The notes: a model not told the origin generated them from the letters alone. Shown: positions 6,688 through 16,245, numbered from the stretch's first letter. The stretch is DNA of 17,815 bases from Halieaceae bacterium (GCA_003523185.1 DPGN01000012.1:45640-63454), one strand, 5' to 3'. Translations and numbers: made by a program.

Positions 6688-7874
6688 TATGCGCCCCGCA
6701 CCTTATCGCAAATTAGATCTGAATAAATTTGAAGATATCTATCACCCAACCTTTCAACCTCAAATCTTTTTCGGTCAAGAAATGCATGTGACGCCAGCTC
6801 AGAGTAGTTGGATTTCAGAGCCACCAGTATAGCAGCGATAAGACTTTCGGGATCGCCGGGGTCATAGAGAAATCCATTTACCCCATGAGTGATTGCTTCT
6901 GGATTGCCGCCTCTGTTCGCAGCTATCACTGGCACACCAAAAAACTTAGGTTCGAAACATACTCTCGCTAGCGGCTCGTCCCAAACAGAACTTACGACAA
7001 CCCAATCAACCTCAGTGTAAAAATCATGTGGCTCGACGTAACCTACAAAGATTACCGAATCACTCTCAAAATCTCGCCTCAATTTCTCTACAAACGCAGC
7101 ATCGCCAGATCCAGCGACTAGTAACTTTATCTCGGGATACTCGCCAGCAATCCTGTTAATTGTCTCGCATAGTGAATATACCCCCTTATCGGGAGTCAAT
7201 GACCCTAGGTATCCAAATGTCCATCCACCCAAGTCTTTCGATGAAGTCGCTGGTTTATCACTGCATTGAACTCCTCCGTCGTAGCCATTAAAAACTACTT
7301 CACGACTACTTCTTGAGAAGTAACCGGCATTAATATGGGAATTGAGAACGAACTCACTGTTTCCAACAACAGTGCCAACGAACTTCGACAGATATCGATG
7401 AGGCCTCTTGATAACATCACAAGTGACACCGCACCCTACTTTGTTAGAGCTTAGGCATTGGAGATAATAATCACGAAGAGTGTGAACTACTGGGGTGCCT
7501 GTGACCTTTCCTGCAATCCAAACCGCTATAGATAAACCGGTTAGATTGTTGGTATGTATCACGTCAGGCCGCAGCTTGATTAACAAAAAGATAGTGCGAA
7601 AAAATACCAATGGATTAAAAATGTCCCACAAATGCCAAATCGCCTTTCGCAGACGGCCCTTATGTTCTCTGTGTCCCAACCAGAAGGTATTGATATTTCC
7701 TAATCGATTGACTACAACGCCACCCACCGTTTCCACCACTGAAACAGGCCCTGTGCAAAGCACGTGAACGTCGCAACCACGAGTGACCAACTCCTCACAA
7801 AGCACTGCAACCGAACGTTCGGCACCACCCAAACCATGGGGCGAGAAAAAACTGTTAACTACTAAAATCTTCAC
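6687..7874 (-). CDS. GT4 glycosyltransferase (first in the operon)
   Basis: A 395-residue family 4 glycosyltransferase. The N-terminal domain opens with VVNSFFSPHGLGGAERSV (5-22), has DVIHTNNL at 104-111, and a Cys-containing stretch after HTLRDYYLQC (131-140) often seen in this subgroup. The C-terminal donor domain has GYLGSLTPDKGV (221-232), VAGSGD (253-258) and the EX7E pair E300/E308 in WDEPLARVCFE, then FGVPVIAANRGGNPE. The start is GTG (7872-7874), two bases after the acyltransferase stop. It should act on the growing undecaprenyl-linked repeat unit; the sugar donor is unknown and could be UDP-GalA, UDP-GlcA or a GDP sugar. Confidence 0.88.
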   Translation of the reverse strand: MKILVVNSFFSPHGLGGAERSVAVLCEELVTRGCDVHVLCTGPVSVVETVGGVVVNRLGNINTFWLGHREHKGRLRKAIWHLWDIFNPLVFFRTIFLLIKLRPDVIHTNNLTGLSIAVWIAGKVTGTPVVHTLRDYYLQCLSSNKVGCGVTCDVIKRPHRYLSKFVGTVVGNSEFVLNSHINAGYFSRSSREVVFNGYDGGVQCSDKPATSSKDLGGWTFGYLGSLTPDKGVYSLCETINRIAGEYPEIKLLVAGSGDAAFVEKLRRDFESDSVIFVGYVEPHDFYTEVDWVVVSSVWDEPLARVCFEPKFFGVPVIAANRGGNPEAITHGVNGFLYDPGDPESLIAAILVALKSNYSELASHAFLDRKRFEVERLGDRYLQIYSDLICDKVRGA

Positions 7875-7876
7875 TT

Positions 7877-9730
7877 TTAGCGGGGCGCCCCCAATATTGC
7901 ACGCTCTATTGACTTTGAGACATACATCGCTCCCGACTCAGTTAGGTGACCATAATCGAAGAAAAATAAACCCGAGCCCCTCGCTTCTCTAATTCGACAA
8001 GAGTAGCTGGAACCTCGAGCGCTGACACAAAGTTTTTCAGCTACATTTACAAACTGCGACTCCAGTTTCGCGTCTCGAAAAGCATCCTCAAGCACACTCG
8101 CGTCATCGATTAAATTTGATCGCAACGAATGATCCGATAGAAAAACTGCATCCATGTCGTGGCGACGCGCAATAACCTCCGGGAGTGAGGGGCTCCACTC
8201 TGGATACGGTCCTATAAACACGCCACGATGACCATGCGCCTCTAAGAACCTCGCCACCTCGACATACTGATCTTTCCGCAAACCAAACCTTTGAGAAATA
8301 ACAACAACCAATGGTTCTGACTCCTCAAGAGCGAGCCTCGCTTTTAAATTCAACTCATTACATTGCTCAGCTCTAGCACCTCTGTCGAGTAACTTCGACA
8401 CTCGAGGAGGACACCCACCAGCCGTCGCCTGGGCTATCTGCAAATTACTGTTATCTGCGAGCTTCAACAACCCGGGTGATAGAGACGCCGCCTGAGAGTC
8501 TCCCCACAAAAATACGTCTGTTCCATTAGTTGGGAAGCAAGAGTGCGATAAAAATCCTACATATTCAGAGTCTGAGAAATTACACTCGCCAAAAGAGGCC
8601 TTTAAAACTTCTTTTTGCGCCAAATAACCAGAAATATATTTATCTTCAACCTCCCAACTCTTATTACTAAGCAAGCTTCGAAATACGTCAACGGTCAAGA
8701 AAAGCAAACAAAAAGTTACGGCCACACCTGACCCGGCCTTTATCAGAAATGTATTCTTTTCACAAAACTTATACGAAAAATGTGCAATGGCAACCGACAC
8801 GACAATTCCTGCAATCAAAACTAATGGCGCTGGATTAGTAAGGCTATAAATCAAGCAAGCGATGGGCCAATGCCACAAGTAGAGTGAGTATGATATGTTT
8901 CCTAAATACTGGATTATTTTATTCGAAAGCACGAACCCAGTATCCGCCTTCATGAATAACGCCACAGCGGTCAACGCAACAATTATCATGCGCTGCACAT
9001 CGCTTGAACTAAAATTCACCAGTAACGCTATGCCCAGCGCGACTAAAGCCGCGTTACGCACGAACCAAGAGTATCGCATTCGCGCCACTTTCAATGCTGC
9101 GCTCAGAGAACCGACAAGAAACTCCCAGTAGCGCGATACAACGTCATAGAATGCAAATGAGCTGTTATTATAACCAGCCCACAGGTGCCATGACAGACTA
9201 AAAACGAAAAAACAGAAAATACAGGGTAGTAGAAGACGACGCCCAAAAACCTGCACGATCAGAAAACATAATATTGGCAAGGAGACATAAAACTGCAACT
9301 CCACAGATAACGACCATGTGTGCAGTAGCGGCTTTGCATAAGATCCAGTATCGAAATAATCTGCTGCTGCATAGTAATAATAATTAGACAAACCAAAAAT
9401 AGAAAAAATAACTTCTTCTGTCAGTCTCAAATACTGAGACGGAAAGTAGAATATCCAAAAAACCAGTAGGACCGATATTATTAAAAACAAAAGGGCCGGA
9501 TAAACCCTCTTTACGCGCCTGTATATAAAATCTTTGACGGAAAACTCTTGCGCATCAAGAGATTGCTCGATAATGGAGTACATCAGGAATCCTGATATAA
9601 CAAAGAAAATATCGACTCCCAAGTATCCTAAAGGTAAATAGGTTGGGAAAAAATGGAACAATAATACCGCTACAACAGCGATTGCCCTATATGCATTTAT
9701 ATCGTATCGAAAAGCCGAGTTAGCGATCAT
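7877..9730 (-). CDS. Acyltransferase 3 / SGNH fusion, O-acyltransferase (OafA-like)
   Basis: A 617-residue integral membrane protein. The N-terminal acyltransferase-3 domain (about 8-325) has many hydrophobic helices, the R15-x10-H26 motif in YRAIAVVAVLLFHF, and GYLGVDIFFVISGFLM. A C-terminal SGNH-like hydrolase-fold domain (about 375-617) has GDS at 410-412 and the D592-x2-H595 motif in FDYGHLTESG. Known relatives such as OafA and OatA move acetyl groups across the inner membrane onto polysaccharide or peptidoglycan. Inside this cluster the likely target is the repeat unit, giving O-acetylation. The ATG at 9730 has AGAGG upstream; the gene lies 10 bases after wzy. The acceptor sugar is not predictable. 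Confidence 0.93.
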   Translation of the reverse strand: MIANSAFRYDINAYRAIAVVAVLLFHFFPTYLPLGYLGVDIFFVISGFLMYSIIEQSLDAQEFSVKDFIYRRVKRVYPALLFLIISVLLVFWIFYFPSQYLRLTEEVIFSIFGLSNYYYYAAADYFDTGSYAKPLLHTWSLSVELQFYVSLPILCFLIVQVFGRRLLLPCIFCFFVFSLSWHLWAGYNNSSFAFYDVVSRYWEFLVGSLSAALKVARMRYSWFVRNAALVALGIALLVNFSSSDVQRMIIVALTAVALFMKADTGFVLSNKIIQYLGNISYSLYLWHWPIACLIYSLTNPAPLVLIAGIVVSVAIAHFSYKFCEKNTFLIKAGSGVAVTFCLLFLTVDVFRSLLSNKSWEVEDKYISGYLAQKEVLKASFGECNFSDSEYVGFLSHSCFPTNGTDVFLWGDSQAASLSPGLLKLADNSNLQIAQATAGGCPPRVSKLLDRGARAEQCNELNLKARLALEESEPLVVVISQRFGLRKDQYVEVARFLEAHGHRGVFIGPYPEWSPSLPEVIARRHDMDAVFLSDHSLRSNLIDDASVLEDAFRDAKLESQFVNVAEKLCVSARGSSYSCRIREARGSGLFFFDYGHLTESGAMYVSKSIERAILGAPR

Positions 9731-9740
9731 GAGTAGACCT

Positions 9741-11039
9741 CTACCGCTTTACGTGGCTTCGCGGGTAAGTCAAAGGGGCCCCACCGTCTATTCTTTTGTG
9801 AGTCGTATATTTGCGTGCAGTATTACGACCGGCGATAACCCCCATGACTACCAGCCCAAACGTTGACTCCCAAATGTCAGTAGTCAGTCCGTTGATTAAA
9901 AGTAGAAGTCCACAAAGTCCAAGCACACGCTCCCCAAAGTCAGGGCTGACCGATAATTTAGCAGCCTTAATCGCCAGATAGAGCCACAAAATCAAACCGA
10001 CACTACCTAACGTGCCTACCGAATATAGAAGAGCGTTATCCGCCAATACAGCGGTTTCATTAAATAGTTTTTGGGGCGCGCCAACTGCGCCTATGCCAGC
10101 GCCCAGCAGCACCACTTGGAAAACATCAGACGAGGACTCTCCAAGTGTGGCGACATATTCGGGCCATGTTTCGGTGAAGCGCACCATCAAACTCCCGAAT
10201 AGCAAAACGCTTACAACACCATAACTGCTGGTGAAATTTGGGGCGTAAGTCGAGAAGCCGAACAACGCGCCTTGTATCACAACGACTGCCGTTGCAATAA
10301 CCCAGGGGTTTAACTTGAGAACTCTTATCACTCCGAATAGAAATACAACAGCCACAAACGACAGCAAGGTAACCTTACTTGTGGTAAGCGCCAGGCCCAT
10401 AAGTGTAACAAACACAACTAAAGTGTTCGAGATTACACCTGTCTTTTCTCGAGACACTAAAATAACGCCAAGTAATGCAAGTAAAGTTGCCGAGGTCGTA
10501 GATACCCGTGTAAAACCTGCTGATCTCGTAAGACCTTGCGTCCACCACTCTCGGGAATTCTCTATCTCACCAAACATCGTAATCATAGTAGCACCGGACC
10601 AGGGCATAGGATAAAAATAGTCTAACACCACCCCTACAAACGCGACGGAAAACAGCACTGGAATCAAGGGCCCGCTCGAAGACATCAATAAAACAAGTCT
10701 GTCAGATACTAACGCAGACGCAACAAAGGGCGTGAGCATGAAAACAGAGAAGAGAGCCGGCACGACGCCGTTAGCCAACGTCCCATAAAGGATAAATATT
10801 CCACCTATAAAAAACAAAGACCATATTTGAATAACAAATCGTGCCGAAATAAGAACCAAGCCCATAGAGAGGAGCATAAGAACCTTAGGAAGGTAAATAA
10901 AACTTGATAAACCGATCTCTACTAATATCCAGCGAAATACGCCGCCGAACATTTCAAAAAAAAGTAGTAAACAAATTGAGAAAAATGTCGAACCAAAAGC
11001 GACTCGCTGAAATACATCTCTATGGCCTCGGTCAACCAC
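9741..11039 (-). CDS. wzy: Wzy-type O-antigen/polysaccharide polymerase
   Basis: A 432-residue protein that is almost entirely hydrophobic, with about eleven predicted membrane spans and a larger polar segment near 150-180 (MFGEIENSREWWTQGLTRSAG). A later periplasmic-like loop (about 285-345) contains RFTETWPEYVATLGES and GAGIGAVGAPQ. Wzy proteins are poorly conserved, so the call rests on topology, length and position between wzx and the transferase genes. It would join repeat units in the periplasm, with length set by Wzz. The start is GTG (11037-11039), directly after the wzx TAG stop. A WaaL-type O-antigen ligase is the main alternative, less likely here. Confidence 0.78.
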   Translation of the reverse strand: MVDRGHRDVFQRVAFGSTFFSICLLLFFEMFGGVFRWILVEIGLSSFIYLPKVLMLLSMGLVLISARFVIQIWSLFFIGGIFILYGTLANGVVPALFSVFMLTPFVASALVSDRLVLLMSSSGPLIPVLFSVAFVGVVLDYFYPMPWSGATMITMFGEIENSREWWTQGLTRSAGFTRVSTTSATLLALLGVILVSREKTGVISNTLVVFVTLMGLALTTSKVTLLSFVAVVFLFGVIRVLKLNPWVIATAVVVIQGALFGFSTYAPNFTSSYGVVSVLLFGSLMVRFTETWPEYVATLGESSSDVFQVVLLGAGIGAVGAPQKLFNETAVLADNALLYSVGTLGSVGLILWLYLAIKAAKLSVSPDFGERVLGLCGLLLLINGLTTDIWESTFGLVVMGVIAGRNTARKYTTHKRIDGGAPLTYPRSHVKR

Positions 11040-12329
11040 CTAACGGCCTCTTCCTACCAGACGCCCATCTCGAACGATAAGAAAATCAAAGTGAAAATAC
11101 TCCGAGCAGCGCCGCATTGAGAGAAATTGAATGGTTATAATCGCACATAGAAAGCCTATCGATCCACCCCATAAGGGATCGCGAAGCGAAACAGCAAAGG
11201 TTACACAGAGATTAATAACCAAACTAACAAACATTATTTTTTTAACAGCACGCTCTTCTTCTTTCATAATCAAGTAAATGCTACTAGGGCCAAAAATAAA
11301 TGAAATTGAATAAACTATCAGCGTAAATAATATGGGATAAAAGCAAAGCAAGAACTCTGGACCAAAAATACTTTTTATTAAGAATTCACCGACAAAAAAG
11401 AAGGAAAGTGATGCAGTCAAGCCTAAGCAGAGCAAAGTACGGTAAATTTTCACCACACTCAACCTCAATACTTCTAGTGGTTCATCGATACCTACCGTAG
11501 CGAAGGCTTTTTGATATGTCGCATTAACACCGGCAGCCAGCTGGTCGATCACCATAATGGCCAGTAAAATCAAGCGAAACTGACCAGATGCTTCGAGTCC
11601 AGCAAATATAGCTACCGTAAAAAGTCCCATCTGTCTTATGAGGAGGCCAATAAGTCCTATCTGAAACAACTGCAGCGATGTGCGCAGTAAGGGGCGCTTG
11701 AATCGCGGCCTCGAGAAAAAAAGGATCTCGAGTTCGGTCAGTCTCAGCTTAATACCTAACACCAATAGACATATACCAGTTGCCGCTAGGGCTCTGAGCT
11801 CGACAATCCGGTGGTAGTCTGATGGGTCAGCGGCGGAACTAAGACTCAGCAAAGATAACAAAAATACGAATGGGAAAGCCGCGGTCTGTATAAGTTGCCC
11901 AAGCAGAATTCGATTTTCACCGCGGAAAGCAGCTCCCACAAGCGTCGTCAAAGAAATACAAACAGTGGTGATAGCCGTCAGCATCATGTCAATGAACGAA
12001 AAAACATCGATCATGCAGGCAAGACCTATGCAGATCAAACTCAGCGCGATAGCAATTAATAGAGTTAGGGCGTTTGAGTGCGCTGACATTTCGCTATATA
12101 TCGACGGACTTGCTTGCCCTGAGTGGACCGCGCCCACAGTACGCACCGTAAGATCAACTAAGGGCGCTGTGAAACACAACACACCGATGGTGGAAAGCGC
12201 GATCAATATGGACACTTGCCCGAAAGCGCTGAGCTCTAACTGTCGCGCAAGTTCTATGGTTATAAACAAATTGCAGACGAAGCCAAAAATCTGAATGCAA
12301 AGACCTTTGGCAGCAGTTCCTTGTTTCAT
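11040..12329 (-). CDS. wzx: Wzx-type polysaccharide flippase (MOP superfamily)
   Basis: A 429-residue membrane protein with about twelve hydrophobic segments. The N-terminal pattern, an amphipathic first helix then ARQLELSAFGQVSILIAL, matches polysaccharide biosynthesis proteins of the Wzx/RfbX type. Polar loops contain few motifs, as usual for the family. It would flip undecaprenyl-diphosphate-linked repeat units to the periplasmic face for Wzy. The ATG at 12329 has only a weak GCGAG upstream. The gene ends immediately before wzy. It follows the 79-codon ORF after a 32-base gap. Confidence 0.85.
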   Translation of the reverse strand: MKQGTAAKGLCIQIFGFVCNLFITIELARQLELSAFGQVSILIALSTIGVLCFTAPLVDLTVRTVGAVHSGQASPSIYSEMSAHSNALTLLIAIALSLICIGLACMIDVFSFIDMMLTAITTVCISLTTLVGAAFRGENRILLGQLIQTAAFPFVFLLSLLSLSSAADPSDYHRIVELRALAATGICLLVLGIKLRLTELEILFFSRPRFKRPLLRTSLQLFQIGLIGLLIRQMGLFTVAIFAGLEASGQFRLILLAIMVIDQLAAGVNATYQKAFATVGIDEPLEVLRLSVVKIYRTLLCLGLTASLSFFFVGEFLIKSIFGPEFLLCFYPILFTLIVYSISFIFGPSSIYLIMKEEERAVKKIMFVSLVINLCVTFAVSLRDPLWGGSIGFLCAIITIQFLSMRRCSEYFHFDFLIVRDGRLVGRGR

Positions 12330-12361
12330 CTCGCTTAACCCGGTGTTAAAAATTTAGCTAT

Positions 12362-12601
12362 CTAACGCCACCTTGCGAGTGTGTAATCCCTAGGAAACGC
12401 TAGTCCGAACTCTATGGACTCCACGCCAAATTTACGGGCGATTTGCCACAAAGCCAATTTGTGAGAGCTCAAGCCAACCGCATTTATTCCTTGCTCTATA
12501 TCGTCATATAGCCGACTAAACGCACCTACCGTTAACTTTTTTCGGTTTCTGCCTGCCTTAAATTCCTCTCTAATTGCCTGACCTTCCGTATCTATCCGCA
12601 A
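12362..12601 (-). CDS. Doubtful small ORF after manC
   Basis: A 79-codon frame with a TTG start at 12601 that overlaps the end of manC by 32 bases and fills the manC-wzx gap. The translated end (FGVESIEFGLAFPRDYTLARW, partly quoted) looks protein-like, but I recognise no family. There is no membrane segment or signal peptide; the N-terminus is basic (AGRNRKKL). No ATG exists in the frame and no ribosome-binding site lies at a proper distance. It may be a short gene translated by coupling to manC, a remnant of a deleted transferase, or chance. Confidence 0.35.
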   Translation of the reverse strand: MRIDTEGQAIREEFKAGRNRKKLTVGAFSRLYDDIEQGINAVGLSSHKLALWQIARKFGVESIEFGLAFPRDYTLARWR

Positions 12602-13991
12602 AGCGGACTATGTCATCCTCCCCAAGATATGAACCCGATTGAATCTCGATAATCTCAAGAGGAATCTGACCGGGGTTTTCCAAAGCATGGACAACACCGA
12701 TCGGTATGTAAGTTGACTCATTTTCGGTCAACAGCAGTGTTTTATCGCCATTGGTAACTTTTGCTGTTCCAGCCACAACGACCCAATGCTCTGCTCTGTG
12801 ATGATGCATTTGGACGCTTAACTTTGCTCCTGGTTTCACTGTGATTCGCTTGACTTGATATCGACTATTTTGATCGACTGAGTCATATTTACCCCAGGGC
12901 CTATAGACCTCGCGGTGCATCTCCCACTCTGATCGGCCATTCTTTTTTAGATCAGTAACTATAGTTTTTACATCCTGAACCCTGTCCTTGTGTGCAACTA
13001 ATGTTGCGTCAACCGTGGAGACAACCACGACGCCTTCAAGTCCAATTACCGCAACTACACCATTGTCTGCCCTAACAAGCGAATCCCTGGTGTCCAGCAA
13101 CGTTACATCACCAGCAACAAAGTTGCCGGCGTCGTCCTTCGTCCCGACATCCCATAAAGATGACCAGCTACCAATATCATTCCACCCCGCATCCATAGGT
13201 ATCATGACTGCGTTTTCTGTGTGCTCCATAACGGCATAATCAATAGATTCGCTAGGACATACCTCAAATGCATTAGCGCGTATTCTAATGAAGTCAAGGT
13301 CAGCTGCGAGATCCGCCGTTGCTTCATCACACGCTGATGCGATATCGGGCCTGTAGTTTCGTAATGCACTCAAATATTCACTCGCCTTAAAGAGAAACAT
13401 GCCACTGTTCCAGTAATATCCGCCAGAACTCAGATATTCAGTTGCGGTTTTAAGATCCGGCTTCTCCTTAAATGAGGACACCTTATAACCAGTCTCGATA
13501 ACCTCACCTGCTTTGATGTATCCGTAACCTGTATGGGCTCCTGAAGGCACGACCCCAAATGTTATCAGCTTGCCGGCCTCCGCTAATGGTATCGCCTGCA
13601 TTACCGCCTCAGTAAACGCTTCCCGGTTAGTGATTAAGTGATCTGCCGGCAACACTAGCAACAAAGGATCCTCCGCCCGTGTAGCAAGCGCTGCAAGAGC
13701 TATGGCCGGAGCGGTATTTCTTCCCACGGGCTCAAGAATAATGTCGCCAAGGGCATTAATCTCCCTTAGCTGCTCGGCCACAAAAAATCGATGCTCTTCA
13801 TTACATATTGTAATGGGCACTGAAATAGGCAGTTCTGACAATCGTTCAACAGTTTGTTGAAGCATCGTCTTGTCGCCATTCAGGGCCAGAAACTGCTTTG
13901 GATGTCCAGCTCGAGAGAGGGGCCAAAGCCGGGAACCAGAGCCACCCGCCATAATAACGGGTACTAACTTGGGCGAATTCGCACTCAACAT
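12570..13991 (-). CDS. manC: Mannose-1-phosphate guanylyltransferase / mannose-6-phosphate isomerase
   Basis: A 473-residue bifunctional ManC/AlgA/WbpW-type enzyme: GTP plus mannose-1-phosphate gives GDP-mannose and diphosphate, and the C-terminal cupin isomerises fructose-6-phosphate and mannose-6-phosphate. Seen: the nucleotidyltransferase signature AGGSGSRLWPLSR (15-27) with PKQF (31-34), LEPVGRNTAPAIALA (86-100), FKEKP (174-178), and cupin metal-site residues in QMHHHRAEHW (394-403). The length matches the usual 470-480. The ATG at 13991 overlaps the epimerase end by 7 bases. It supplies Gmd. The phosphomannomutase needed between its two steps is not in this window, so ManB/AlgC must be encoded elsewhere. 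Confidence 0.96.
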   Translation of the reverse strand: MLSANSPKLVPVIMAGGSGSRLWPLSRAGHPKQFLALNGDKTMLQQTVERLSELPISVPITICNEEHRFFVAEQLREINALGDIILEPVGRNTAPAIALAALATRAEDPLLLVLPADHLITNREAFTEAVMQAIPLAEAGKLITFGVVPSGAHTGYGYIKAGEVIETGYKVSSFKEKPDLKTATEYLSSGGYYWNSGMFLFKASEYLSALRNYRPDIASACDEATADLAADLDFIRIRANAFEVCPSESIDYAVMEHTENAVMIPMDAGWNDIGSWSSLWDVGTKDDAGNFVAGDVTLLDTRDSLVRADNGVVAVIGLEGVVVVSTVDATLVAHKDRVQDVKTIVTDLKKNGRSEWEMHREVYRPWGKYDSVDQNSRYQVKRITVKPGAKLSVQMHHHRAEHWVVVAGTAKVTNGDKTLLLTENESTYIPIGVVHALENPGQIPLEIIEIQSGSYLGEDDIVRFADRYGRSGN

Positions 13992-14989
13992 ACAGACCTT
14001 TCCGACTGGCTATACCACTCGACAAACTTACCAATTCCATCTTGGATAGTGGTCTCTGGTGTAAAACCAATCTCATCAATAAGCTCATCTATGTCAGCGA
14101 AGGTCGAAGGCACGTCACCGGGCTGCATTGGTAAATAATTTTTAACTGCCTTCCGGTCGCAGCTTTCCTCAATCGCCTCGATAAAAGAGCCCAGAGTTAC
14201 AGGGTTATTGTTCCCAATGTTGTAAACCTTGTAGGGGGGTTCAGCCCCTGACATTATATTTGGCTCACTTCTGGGGACTCGGTCCATAACACTGATTACA
14301 CCTTCGATAATATCGTCTATATAGGTAAAGTCCCGCTTCATGTCCCCATTGTTGTAAACGTCTATCGGATCCCCATTCATAATCGCCCTGGTGAACTTGT
14401 AATATGCCATGTCCGGCCGGCCGTAAGGTCCGTAGACAGTAAAGAACCTTAGTCCGGTCGTTGGGATGTGAAATAGATGGCTGTAGGTATGAGCCATCAA
14501 CTCGTTAGACTTTTTCGTTGCCGCATACAGCGATACTGGGCTGTCGACTCTGTCTCCGACACGGAAAGGCTGCTTCAAGTTCATGCCGTACACCGACGAG
14601 GAAGACGCATACACCAAGTGACCCACCTTGGAGTAACGACATCCTTCAATAATATTTACAAAGCCCACGAGGTTTGAATCCACGTAGGCATTTGGATTTT
14701 CCAAGGAATATCGGACCCCTGCTTGTGCCGCAAGATTAACGACAACGTCGAAAGAATATTCAGAAAACAATGCTGCCATTGCGTCTCGGTCAGCAATATC
14801 TTCTTTCAGAAACGTAAAAGCATCTGCTCGCTCATGCGAGTCAATGACATCAAGTCGGTCTCTCTTCAATCGCGGGTCGTAGTAGTCGTTGAGGTTATCC
14901 ACACCAACTACATCATTACCACGCTCGAGGAGCGCCAATGTTAGATGAAAGCCAATAAACCCTGCGGCACCTGTAACCAACACTCTCAT
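13985..14989 (-). CDS. UDP-glucuronate 4-epimerase (NAD-dependent epimerase/dehydratase)
   Basis: A 334-residue extended SDR enzyme predicted to interconvert UDP-GlcA and UDP-GalA. Seen: G7-x2-G10-x2-G13 in TGAAGFIGFHL; DNLNDYYDPRLKRDRL (31-46), characteristic of the glucuronate epimerase group; SSSSVYG at 129-135; Y155-x3-K159; and RFFTVYGPYGRPDMA. The adjacent upstream ugd makes UDP-GlcA, the direct substrate, which strengthens the call over UDP-glucose 4-epimerase. Length 334 fits the family. The ATG at 14989 lies 30 bases after the ugd stop with only a weak GGTG upstream. The product UDP-GalA would make the polymer acidic. Confidence 0.9.
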   Translation of the reverse strand: MRVLVTGAAGFIGFHLTLALLERGNDVVGVDNLNDYYDPRLKRDRLDVIDSHERADAFTFLKEDIADRDAMAALFSEYSFDVVVNLAAQAGVRYSLENPNAYVDSNLVGFVNIIEGCRYSKVGHLVYASSSSVYGMNLKQPFRVGDRVDSPVSLYAATKKSNELMAHTYSHLFHIPTTGLRFFTVYGPYGRPDMAYYKFTRAIMNGDPIDVYNNGDMKRDFTYIDDIIEGVISVMDRVPRSEPNIMSGAEPPYKVYNIGNNNPVTLGSFIEAIEESCDRKAVKNYLPMQPGDVPSTFADIDELIDEIGFTPETTIQDGIGKFVEWYSQSERSVC

Positions 14990-15019
14990 AATTTAACACC
15001 AATTTTGGGATTTAGTAAC

Positions 15020-16198
15020 TTAATCGCGCCCATAAAGATCTCGCGTAAATACTTTTTCAACTACGTCACTCAGCTCTTCATGCATTCGGTTTGAGATAAT
15101 AACGTCTGCTAGTCCCTTAAACTTATCCAAGGACTTCAGTACTTTTGAGTTGAAAAATGTGGTCTCTGCATGGGCAGGCTCGTAAATTACCACGTCAATA
15201 CCCTTTGCCTTTAGGCGCTTCATAATCCCCTGAACAGCACTGGCTCGAAAGTTATCAGACTCCTGCTTCATAACTAGGCGATAAATGCCAACCACCCGGG
15301 GGTTTAGCTCGATTATCGCATCGGCGATACAATCCTTTCTAGTCGAGTTCGATGAAACGATCGCTTCGATCAGGTTCTGGGGTACACTTTCATAGTTAGC
15401 AAGAAGCTGCTTAGTATCTTTCGGCAGGCAGTACCCTCCATAACCAAATGAAGGGTTGTTGTATCCACCCCCGATTCGGTCGTCTAAACACACGCCGTCA
15501 ATAATTTTCGTCGTATCCAGCCCCGCGGCCATGGCGTACGAATCGAGCTCATTAAAGAACGACACACGCATTGCGAGATATGTGTTGGCGAACAGCTTCA
15601 CGGCCTCCGCCTCGGTGGATGGCATAAACAATGTTTCCACATCTGTTTTCTCAGCCGCATCCAGCAACAGCTTCGCAAACCCGGCACCTAACTCCTCTGA
15701 ACAACCCATGATGATTCGTGATGGATGCAAATTATCGTGTAGTGCTTTACCCTCTCGCAGAAACTCTGGCGAAAAGACAATCCTGTCGCTACTGCATACC
15801 CCTTGGAGTCCCTGAGTGTGTCCCACTGGGACCGTCGACTTGATGACCACTAACGCATCCTTGGCCACTACCGTCGCCTGCATCACCACGGAATCGACGG
15901 CCATTGTGTCAAACCGATTTGTGTCAGGGTCATAGTTGGTAGGCGTTGCCACCACCACAAAATCCGCGCCTGGGTAAGCCTCATCGGGGTCTAGCGTCGC
16001 GGATAAACTCAGGTCTCTTTCTTTCAAGAAAGTCTCGATGTCAGGATCAGCAACCGTCGACTCTCGGCGATTAACTTGATCGACACGATCAGGGTCAATG
16101 TCGAGCACCGTGACGTCATTGTGCTGGGCTAACAACACTGCGAGCGACATACCCACGTATCCCGACCCTACGACCGTAACCTTGAGTTTTTCAGGCAT
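15020..16198 (-). CDS. ugd: UDP-glucose 6-dehydrogenase
   Basis: A 392-residue enzyme oxidising UDP-glucose to UDP-glucuronate with two NAD+. Seen: VVGSGYVGMSLA (9-20) with G11-x-G13-x2-G16; ATPTNYD (84-90); STVPVGHT (121-128); SPEFLREGKAL (143-153); K201 in EAVKLFANTYLAMRVSFFNEL; and the catalytic C257 in GYGGYCLPKDT. The length matches the short E. coli-like Ugd class. The ATG at 16198 has AGGAG about 18 bases upstream, which is far, so initiation may depend on reinitiation after the MarR gene 45 bases upstream. It is the first biosynthetic gene after the regulator. Confidence 0.96.
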   Translation of the reverse strand: MPEKLKVTVVGSGYVGMSLAVLLAQHNDVTVLDIDPDRVDQVNRRESTVADPDIETFLKERDLSLSATLDPDEAYPGADFVVVATPTNYDPDTNRFDTMAVDSVVMQATVVAKDALVVIKSTVPVGHTQGLQGVCSSDRIVFSPEFLREGKALHDNLHPSRIIMGCSEELGAGFAKLLLDAAEKTDVETLFMPSTEAEAVKLFANTYLAMRVSFFNELDSYAMAAGLDTTKIIDGVCLDDRIGGGYNNPSFGYGGYCLPKDTKQLLANYESVPQNLIEAIVSSNSTRKDCIADAIIELNPRVVGIYRLVMKQESDNFRASAVQGIMKRLKAKGIDVVIYEPAHAETTFFNSKVLKSLDKFKGLADVIISNRMHEELSDVVEKVFTRDLYGRD

Positions 16199-16229
16199 GA
16201 AGTACCACGCTACATAACTCCTGACATTT

Positions 16230-16245
16230 GATAAGCACCCTTATC
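16230..16245 (-). repeat. Short hairpin at the MarR gene stop
   Basis: GATAAG (16230-16235) and CTTATC (16240-16245) form a 6-base stem with a 4-base loop that overlaps the TGA stop of the MarR gene. No T-run follows on the minus strand, so it is not a clear terminator. It could affect coupling to ugd. Confidence 0.4.

Noticed and set aside
15456..15815. Plus-strand 119-codon open frame opposite ugd
   Set aside because: It is a shadow of the strongly supported ugd coding frame, with no start signal.
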